Shown: in pieces, positions 5,231 through 10,261 of the stretch
Layout: each line of letters opens with the position of its first letter
Position numbering within the stretch: the stretch's first letter is position 1
Assembly: GCA_964431205.1 (NCBI GenBank)
Contig: CAYSIX010000153.1
Span: 1 to 10,261 of the forward strand
Reading direction: 5' to 3'
DNA: 10,261 nt
Source of the DNA: CAYSIX01 sp964431205
GTDB taxonomy: Bacteria > Planctomycetota > Phycisphaerae > Phycisphaerales > Phycisphaeraceae
Translations under genes and position numbers: made by a program
The notes under the pieces: model-generated
What the model saw: only the letters and a program-made list of their open reading frames with translations
Databases searched by the model: none
What the model was told of the DNA's origin: nothing

Positions 5231-6564
5231 AGCGCGGAAGATTCAGATGCGAGGGCTTGGGAGGTGGTTTTGCCGGGGGCGTCGGTCGGGTCGACCAGCT
5301 CGATCAACACGAAGCCGATGCGCTTGCCGAGCATGGTTTCGACGGTCATCTGAACGTTGCCGAGGCGAACGCGATCGCCGACCTGGGGCAGCCGCCCGAG
5401 CTTGGCCATGACCAGCCCGCCGACGGTGCTGACGAGGCGGAGCAGGGCCTGATCGGCGGTCATGGCGTGTCGGCGGAAGAACTCGGCCCACTCGTAGACG
5501 GGCAGCTCGGCGCTGACCCGCCAGGTGTTGGGCCCGACGGGGACGACCTCTGCGGGGCCCTCGCGTTCGTAATCGCCGGGGATCTCGCCGACCATGTGCT
5601 CGACGACGTCCTCGAGCGTGATCAGCCCCGCCGTGCCGCCGTACTCGTCGACGACGATGGCGATCGTCGTGCCGCTCTTGCGCAGGTCGACGAGCAGTTG
5701 ATCGGCGCGTTGCTGTTCGGGGACGAAGCGGATCTGGCGGATGAGGCGGGTGACGTCGTCGCGACTGGTCGGGGGGTTGAGCAGGACCTGCCGGGCGAAG
5801 ACCAGGCCGCGCACGTCGTCGAGAGTCTTCTCATATATCGGGATGTGCCGGAGCCGTTCGCGGCGGATGAGCTCGAGCAGGTCGGCGGGGTCGTTGTCGA
5901 GGTCGTGGGCGACGATGTCCACGCGCGGGGTCATCAGGTCGCGGACCTTGATCTGGTTGAGCTCGAGCACCTGTTGAAGCAGTTGCTCCTCGTCGGGGCC
6001 GATGACGCCGTGCTTCTGGCTGAGCTGGAGCAGGGCGTCGAGCTCGTCGGGGTGGATGGCCGGGGTGGGGTCACGCGGGGCGATCAGGCGAGCGAGGGGC
6101 GCGATGATCAGTTGCTCGGCGGTGAGGCGTACCGGGGCGATCGTGCGGTGCACGAGATAAAGAGGCAGGGCGCAGAGGCGCGCCCAGGTCGTGGTCAGGC
6201 GTGCGGCGATCAGCTTGGGCAGGACCTCGCCGAAGAGGATGATCCCGATCAATGGCGCGACGCTGGCGACGGCGACGGCGAGGCGAGGCGCGTCGGTCCG
6301 GCCCAGGCGAAACAACAGCACCGAGGCCAACGCGAAGTACATCACGTTGACCGTCATGTTCGTCAGCAGGAGTGTGATCAGCAGGCCGCGCGTCTCACCC
6401 AGCAGCGTCGTCAGCGTCTGACCGATGAGGCTCGTGTCGCGAGCCAGGCGGATGCGCTGGTGGCCGCTGAGGCTGAACAGCGCCGTCTCGCTGCCGCTGA
6501 AGAACGCGCTGAACACCAGCAGGGCAGGCAGGGTCAGCAGCAGGATCAGGTCTGCGATGGTCAT
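5227..6564 (-). CDS. CorC/HlyC-type CNNM-CBS transporter, full length
   Basis: Numbered from ATG 6564 (445 residues), chosen because hydrophobic family sequence begins there (MTIADLILLLTLPALLVFSAFFSGSETALF). The CNNM region is about 1-165, with SGSETALFSLS (23-33) and FGEVLPK (111-117). The linker helix and CBS pair follow at about 205-328, with MTPR at 211-214 and DEYGGTAGLITLEDVVE at 306-322. A CorC_HlyC domain lies at about 335-425 (VSAELPVYEW, VGGLVMAKLGRLPQVGDRV). Members include CorC/MpfA, involved in Mg2+ (or Co2+) efflux; the CBS pair senses nucleotide-Mg2+. It has no Shine-Dalgarno. TAGCCT (6580-6575) lies 10 nt before the ATG, so the mRNA may be nearly leaderless. It ends overlapping the shorter paralogue, suggesting that the two CNNM subunits may form a heterodimer. 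Confidence 0.95.
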   Translation of the reverse strand: MTIADLILLLTLPALLVFSAFFSGSETALFSLSGHQRIRLARDTSLIGQTLTTLLGETRGLLITLLLTNMTVNVMYFALASVLLFRLGRTDAPRLAVAVASVAPLIGIILFGEVLPKLIAARLTTTWARLCALPLYLVHRTIAPVRLTAEQLIIAPLARLIAPRDPTPAIHPDELDALLQLSQKHGVIGPDEEQLLQQVLELNQIKVRDLMTPRVDIVAHDLDNDPADLLELIRRERLRHIPIYEKTLDDVRGLVFARQVLLNPPTSRDDVTRLIRQIRFVPEQQRADQLLVDLRKSGTTIAIVVDEYGGTAGLITLEDVVEHMVGEIPGDYEREGPAEVVPVGPNTWRVSAELPVYEWAEFFRRHAMTADQALLRLVSTVGGLVMAKLGRLPQVGDRVRLGNVQMTVETMLGKRIGFVLIELVDPTDAPGKTTSQALASESSAL

Positions 6565-6673
6565 CGCGCCCGCAAGGCTAGGGTGGCGGGCGCCGGCCCG
6601 CAACGCGCCAAGCGGCGCGCCTCAGCCGATCCCGTGACCGAACGAGACGCCTCGCACGGCCTCGCGCCCCGCG

Positions 6674-7744
6674 TCACGACGTCCCCGCCGGCAGACGCGC
6701 CCCGCTCAGCCCGTGCCAGTGGTGGGAACGGATCGCCTCGACCACGCGTTCGGCCGCCTCCACCGCCGCGTAACCCGCCCGCGCATCGACCGTCGGCCGA
6801 CGGCCGTGACGCACCGCCTCCAGAAAGCTCATCAGCTCCGCCGTCAGCGGGTCCCGTTCGCCCTCCGGCGTGTCCATCGTCAGCTCCTCCACCCGCACGA
6901 GCTGCGCGTAGTCCAGGTCCGACAGGTCCCGCCCCTCCGCGAGCTGCTGGCGCAACCGCTCAAGCGCCTCGGCGTTCCGAGCGTCGCGACGGATCACCAC
7001 GCCGCTTCGCTTCTGATAGTCCAGGCTCACGTACGCCGACTCGCTGAACACCCGCAGCTTCCGCTCGGTCTTCAGCGCCAGCCGCGACGCCGTCAGGTTC
7101 GCCACGCAGCCCGATTCGAACACCAGCCGCACGTTCGCCACGTCCTCGTGCTCGCCCAGCACCGCCACGCCCGCGGCGTCCACCCGTCGGATCGGCCCGC
7201 CCGCCAGCGTCAGCACGATGTCCAGGTCGTGGATCATCATGTCCATCACCACACCGACGTCCAGCGACCGGAACGTCATCGGGCTCACGCGGTCCACTTC
7301 GAGAAACCGCGGCGTGATCCGCATGTCCACCACCGCACGCACCGCCGGGTTGAACCGTTCGGTGTGACCGACCTGCAGCATCGCGCCCTGCTGGTCGGCG
7401 ACCTCCGCCAGCCGACGCGCCTCGGCCACCGTCGACGCCAGCGGTTTCTCCACCAGGCACGCGACCCCTCGCCGCAGCAGCGGCTCGGTCACCGTCGGGT
7501 GGTGCCGCGTCGGCACCGCCACGCTCACCGCCCGCACCCCCGGCTCGGAAGCCAGCAACGCCTCGACGGACTCGTAGCCCGCCACACCGTGCTCGTCCCC
7601 CACCGTCGCCGCCCGCTCGCCGTCGGCGTCCACCACCCCCACCAGCCGCGCACCGGGCAACCCGCGGTAGATCCGCGCGTGGTGCCGGCCCATGCGGCCC
7701 ACGCCGATGACCGCCACGTCGATCCGCTCCGCTTCCGCGCCCAT
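6674..7744 (-). CDS. Gfo/Idh/MocA family NAD(P)-dependent oxidoreductase
   Basis: A cytoplasmic sugar- or cyclitol-type dehydrogenase. From ATG 7744 (356 residues, the family's usual length) the Rossmann fold starts at once: VAVIGVGRMGRHHA has GxGxxG at 14-19, and VVDAD ends the second strand. VEKPLA (98-103) carries the catalytic-type Lys100, and VGHTERFNP (125-133) and the MDMMIHDLDIV segment (167-177, His172) form the substrate half. The start is preceded by TACAAT with a 7-nt gap and no Shine-Dalgarno, so a leaderless mRNA is likely; longer frames upstream would run through this promoter. The substrate is not identifiable: related planctomycete proteins are sometimes called UDP-N-acetylglucosamine 3-dehydrogenase, but no lipid A genes are nearby here. 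It diverges from pdxA, and a 109-nt gap separates it from the transporter gene downstream. Confidence 0.93.
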   Translation of the reverse strand: MGAEAERIDVAVIGVGRMGRHHARIYRGLPGARLVGVVDADGERAATVGDEHGVAGYESVEALLASEPGVRAVSVAVPTRHHPTVTEPLLRRGVACLVEKPLASTVAEARRLAEVADQQGAMLQVGHTERFNPAVRAVVDMRITPRFLEVDRVSPMTFRSLDVGVVMDMMIHDLDIVLTLAGGPIRRVDAAGVAVLGEHEDVANVRLVFESGCVANLTASRLALKTERKLRVFSESAYVSLDYQKRSGVVIRRDARNAEALERLRQQLAEGRDLSDLDYAQLVRVEELTMDTPEGERDPLTAELMSFLEAVRHGRRPTVDARAGYAAVEAAERVVEAIRSHHWHGLSGARLPAGTS

Positions 7745-7751
7745 GGCCGCG

Positions 7752-7757
7752 ATTGTA
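7752..7757 (-). promoter_or_regulatory. -10 TACAAT, leaderless layout, oxidoreductase gene
   Basis: Seven bases separate TACAAT (7757-7752) from the A of the ATG at 7744. A -35-like CTGGCA (7780-7775; four of six to TTGACA) lies 17 bp upstream. The position fits transcription starting at the start codon. Confidence 0.6.
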
Positions 7758-7968
7758 GGTCGCCTACGCACCCGTGCCAGCCCCCGCCGAGCTCCCCGCG
7801 GCCTCAACCCGAGCCCGGCGAGGAACGAGCGAAGGCCCGGGTCCGTCCGTGACGCCGCGGCGCAGCCCGCCGGGCGAGATCGCGCCCAGCGAGCCACCTC
7901 GTGGCCGCGAACCCCGGACGATTCCCTGATCCGCCACCGCACGCGGCGCGCCACCGCCTCGGCACGGC

Positions 7969-7974
7969 TACGAT
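7969..7974 (+). promoter_or_regulatory. -10 TACGAT, leaderless layout, pdxA
   Basis: Six bases (ACCCCC) separate the hexamer from ATG 7981, with no Shine-Dalgarno between. No clear -35 is visible. It shares a 236-bp divergent region with the oxidoreductase promoter. Confidence 0.55.
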
Positions 7975-7980
7975 ACCCCC

Positions 7981-9054
7981 ATGGCCGGTGACGCCTCCCA
8001 TCTCAGCCTGCCCCGACGGCCGGTCATCGGCATCACCATGGGGGAACCGGCCGGCATCGGCCCCGAGGTCATCGTCAAGGCGCTGGCCGACCCCGAGTTG
8101 CGACGCTCGGCCCGCTTTGTCATCTACGGCATGAACGAGCTGCTGGCTTACGCCGCCGACCTCGCCGAGGTCGACCCCTTCTGGTGGCGGCTTCAGCACG
8201 ACTCGCCCCGCGCCACCTTCGACCTGGTCCACGACGTCGTCGTGCTCGATTACGACGAGTACTCCATGCTCGGCTCGGCGATCCACCGGCCGACCAAGCC
8301 CGGCGGTCAGGCCAGCCTCCGATTTCTCGACGACGCCGTCGCCGCCGCCCTGCGACCCCACGACGACGGCGGCATCGACGCCCTCGTCACCGCGCCCATC
8401 TGCAAGGAGTCCTGGCAGCTCGCCGGCTGCCGCCTGCCCGGGCACACCGAGTTCCTCCAGCATCGCACCCGCGCCAAACGCGTGGCGATGATGTTCCAGT
8501 CACCCAAGCTCAACGTCGTGCTCGCCACGGTCCACCTGCCCCTCATGGACGTCCGCAACGTCCTGACCATCGGGTGCGTCTTCGACCCCATTGACCTGGG
8601 CGCCCAGGCCTGTCGCCAGCTCGGCATCACCCACCCGCGCATCGCCGTCTGCGGCCTCAACCCCCACGCCTCCGAGAACGGCCAGTTCGGCGACGAGGAA
8701 CATCGCGTCATCGAGCCCGCCATCGAGATGGCTCAGCACCAGGGCATCGACGTGCGCGGCCCGTTCCCCGCCGACTCCGTCTTCCTCCGCGCCGTCGCCG
8801 GTGAGTTCGACCTCGTCGTCGCCATGTACCACGATCAGGGCCTGATCCCGGTCAAGCTGCTGGCGTTCGACCAGGCGGTCAACGTCACGCTCGGCCTGCC
8901 GATCATCCGCACCAGCGTGGACCACGGCACCGCGTTCGACCTGGTCGGCAAGAACAAGGCCGACCCGGGCAGCATGAGAGCGGCCATCCGCTTGGCCGTG
9001 CACCTTGCGGGGCATAGGATGCGTGCGTCAGCAGAGCGAAAGGACGCCGGATGA
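7981..9054 (+). CDS. pdxA: 4-hydroxythreonine-4-phosphate dehydrogenase PdxA
   Basis: In the deoxyxylulose-phosphate-dependent route to vitamin B6, PdxA oxidises 4-phosphohydroxy-L-threonine with NAD; the product then condenses with deoxyxylulose phosphate through PdxJ. All family motifs are present in 357 residues: GEPAGIGPE (21-29), GHTEF (154-158), ATVHLPL with His185, GLNPH with His229, YHDQG with His284, and LPIIRTSVDHGTAFD (306-320). His185, His229 and His284 correspond to the three metal ligands of the E. coli enzyme. GLNPHASE replaces the common GLNPHAGE. It is about 28 residues longer than the E. coli protein, partly a short N-terminal tail and the 60-105 region. It is probably leaderless, and its stop overlaps the start of the metal-binding lipoprotein. 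Confidence 0.97.
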   Translation: MAGDASHLSLPRRPVIGITMGEPAGIGPEVIVKALADPELRRSARFVIYGMNELLAYAADLAEVDPFWWRLQHDSPRATFDLVHDVVVLDYDEYSMLGSAIHRPTKPGGQASLRFLDDAVAAALRPHDDGGIDALVTAPICKESWQLAGCRLPGHTEFLQHRTRAKRVAMMFQSPKLNVVLATVHLPLMDVRNVLTIGCVFDPIDLGAQACRQLGITHPRIAVCGLNPHASENGQFGDEEHRVIEPAIEMAQHQGIDVRGPFPADSVFLRAVAGEFDLVVAMYHDQGLIPVKLLAFDQAVNVTLGLPIIRTSVDHGTAFDLVGKNKADPGSMRAAIRLAVHLAGHRMRASAERKDAG

Positions 9055-9461
9055 TCACGCGACCCCCAAGGCGAACGATAGGGACAGCGGCATGGCCGCT
9101 GGTCGCCGTCGCGACGCTCGTCGGCTGCCGTGACGCCGAGCCGCCCGACCCCACACCCCCCGAACCCCAGGTCATTCTCAAGAGCACCACGATGAGCGAC
9201 GCGCCCGACGTCCCCCTGTCCGCCGGCGACGGCGAAACCCTGACCGTCCTTGAAGTCGACGGCATGACCTGCGACGGCTGCCGCGGCTCGGTTCATCAAG
9301 TCCTGGCCGACGCCCCCGGTGTCACCCGCGCCAGCGTCTCGCTCGATCAGAAGCGGGCGTGGGTCGTCGCCGATGCGGCCAAGGCCCCGACCGCCGGGGC
9401 GCTGCTCGAGCGCGTCACGGCCGCCGGCTACAAGGCCCGCACTCTGGACGCGACGCCATAG
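9051..9461 (+). CDS. Lipoprotein with heavy-metal-associated (HMA) domain
   Basis: 136 residues starting at ATG 9051, whose ATGA overlaps the pdxA stop; AAAGGA lies about seven bases upstream inside pdxA, so translation is both coupled and supported by its own site. Residues 1-26 are a lipoprotein signal (basic RPPRR, hydrophobic core, lipobox LVGC with Cys26). A proline-rich linker follows to about 42. An HMA fold occupies 62-132: LEVDGMTCDGC carries the metal-binding cysteines 74 and 77, then SVSLDQKRAWV and GYKAR. Such domains bind Cu(I) or similar soft metals, and the lipobox places this one on the outer face of a membrane. No P-type ATPase is in the window. Its job beside pdxA is unclear; the pairing may be simple co-transcription. 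Confidence 0.9.
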   Translation: MITRPPRRTIGTAAWPLVAVATLVGCRDAEPPDPTPPEPQVILKSTTMSDAPDVPLSAGDGETLTVLEVDGMTCDGCRGSVHQVLADAPGVTRASVSLDQKRAWVVADAAKAPTAGALLERVTAAGYKARTLDATP

Positions 9462-9655
9462 GCCGCCGCGCGATCGCCCATCGTGAAAACGTCGACTCAC
9501 CGCCCTCCCCCGCCGCTCGACGCTGTGCACCCCCGCTCATCCACGTAACCACAACTCAGCCCGCGCGGCCTGAAACGACGCCCCGCGTTATTCTGAGCTG
9601 TGACGGCGGCTGACGGTTTCGCCGCCGACCGATGCCACCGAGCAGAACCACCGCG
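9462..9655. other. Intergenic region before the acetyltransferase
   Basis: No strong hairpin follows the lipoprotein stop. The only clear signal is TATTCT at 9589-9594. A 19-codon GTG frame at 9600-9659 ends in TGA overlapping the acetyltransferase ATG. Confidence 0.5.
9589..9594 (+). promoter_or_regulatory. Possible -10 TATTCT of the acetyltransferase gene
   Basis: TATTCT stands out in the GC-rich gap after the lipoprotein gene. Transcription would start near 9601, giving a leader of about 55 nt. No good -35 is seen. Confidence 0.4.
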
Positions 9656-10228
9656 ATGAGCGTGATGGAGCCCAGGAGCGTGACGCTGCGGGACGGCCGC
9701 GAGGCGACGCTGCGCAGCCCGTGCGAAGCCGACGCCCAAGCGATGCTCGAGTACATCGACGCCGTACGCCGCGAGACGCCGCACATCTACCTCTGTCCGC
9801 GAGACGCGCTGTGGACCCGCGATGAGCAGCGGCAGCGCATCCGCGAAGCGCATGGCCCGGACGCGATGATCGTGCTGGCCGAGTGCGACGGGCGGATCGT
9901 GGGCATGGCGCACATGCATCGTGAGAAGCGGTACAAGCTGCGGCACGTGGCGACGTTCGGCATGACGGTGCGGCACGACTTCCGCGGCGTCGGGCTGGGG
10001 CGCGCCATCCTGAACGAGCTGATCGTCTTCGGCCGCGCCCACCCCGAGATCCTGAAGATCCATATCGGCGTGTACCCGGACAACCCGCCGGCGATGGAGC
10101 TGTACCGCAGGCTCGGCTTCATCGAAGAGGGCCGTTTCGTCCGGCACCTGTGCGAGATCGACGGCACGTTCCACGACGAGGTGAAGATGTACCTGTGGGT
10201 CGGGGAGCAGGCGGGGGCGGGGTCCTGA
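9656..10228 (+). CDS. GNAT family N-acetyltransferase
   Basis: A cytoplasmic acetyl-CoA-dependent transferase; the acceptor is unknown. From ATG 9656 it is 190 residues. VTLRDGREATLRSPCEADA (9-27) is the usual first strand and loop, MIVLAECDGRIVGMAHM (71-87) the central hairpin, and FGMTVRHDFRGVGLGRAIL (101-119) motif A with RGVGLG for acetyl-CoA pyrophosphate. KIHIGVYPDNPPAMELYRRLGF (134-155) is motif B with the Asn and Tyr typical of the family. Starts at ATG 9632 and ATG 9665 are in the same frame; none has a strong Shine-Dalgarno. 9656 is preferred because a short frame ends there in ATGA overlap. It is complete and ends 33 nt before the window edge. Confidence 0.92.
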   Translation: MSVMEPRSVTLRDGREATLRSPCEADAQAMLEYIDAVRRETPHIYLCPRDALWTRDEQRQRIREAHGPDAMIVLAECDGRIVGMAHMHREKRYKLRHVATFGMTVRHDFRGVGLGRAILNELIVFGRAHPEILKIHIGVYPDNPPAMELYRRLGFIEEGRFVRHLCEIDGTFHDEVKMYLWVGEQAGAGS

Positions 10229-10261
10229 AGGGCCTTGGGCCTGTGGCTCTCGGAAAGCTGC

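Noticed and set aside
5257..7047. Very long open frame on the plus strand opposite the CorC and oxidoreductase genes
   Set aside because: In this GC-rich DNA antisense frames stay open by default. The minus-strand product has complete family motifs; the antisense one has only compositionally biased sequence and spans two genes.
9590..9599. Ten-base match (ATTCTGAGCT) between the MITE interior and the region upstream of the acetyltransferase
   Set aside because: The match does not extend and carries no inverted end, so chance is the simpler explanation.
10226..10250. GGCC-TTG-GGCC hairpin after the acetyltransferase stop
   Set aside because: The four-base stem has no T-run and is too weak to call a terminator.

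Overview
This is a very GC-rich bacterial window. Codon third positions are almost all G or C inside the real genes. The best fit is a planctomycete, probably of the Phycisphaerae. The evidence is an RHS/YD-repeat fragment that runs into a dockerin-like D-x-D-x-D-G segment, a secreted metalloprotease ending in an IPTPTAA-hydrophobic-RR sorting tail of PEP-CTERM type, and sparse Shine-Dalgarno use. This assignment is inference; there is no rRNA in the window to settle it.

Layout. Positions 1-609 (minus) hold the 3' part of an RHS gene, broken by a 163-165 bp MITE-like insertion at about 362-526. The insertion has 20-bp inverted ends and a target duplication, and removing it in silico restores the RHS frame. 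A small two-helix membrane protein follows at 623-883 (minus). A 655-bp gene-poor region (884-1538) holds an inverted repeat and a four-unit array with an 11-bp period. Positions 1539-2621 (plus) encode a PLP-dependent threonine aldolase that seems to start on ATC. It converges on a secreted zinc metalloprotease (2664-3386, minus). A minus-strand block follows, given here in transcription order: a Gfo/Idh/MocA oxidoreductase (7744-6674), a full CorC-type CNNM/CBS transporter (6564-5227), a shorter CNNM/CBS paralogue without the CorC domain (5230-4235), and a PD-(D/E)XK-like nuclease-fold protein (4229-3558). Divergent from it on the plus strand are pdxA (7981-9054), a heavy-metal-associated-domain lipoprotein (9051-9461) and a GNAT acetyltransferase (9656-10228).

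How the genes work together. The two CNNM proteins overlap by ATGA and the nuclease-like gene starts within about 6 nt of the second, so these three form one translationally coupled unit. pdxA and the metal-binding lipoprotein are coupled by ATGA in the same way. The Gfo/Idh gene and pdxA share a 236-bp divergent promoter region, and each has a TANNNT hexamer 6-7 nt before its ATG, the layout of leaderless mRNAs. The threonine aldolase has the same layout, with ATC where ATG would be. I see no defence system, CRISPR array, tRNA or rRNA. The most notable signals are the MITE in the RHS gene, the leaderless/ATC start and the 11-bp repeat array.
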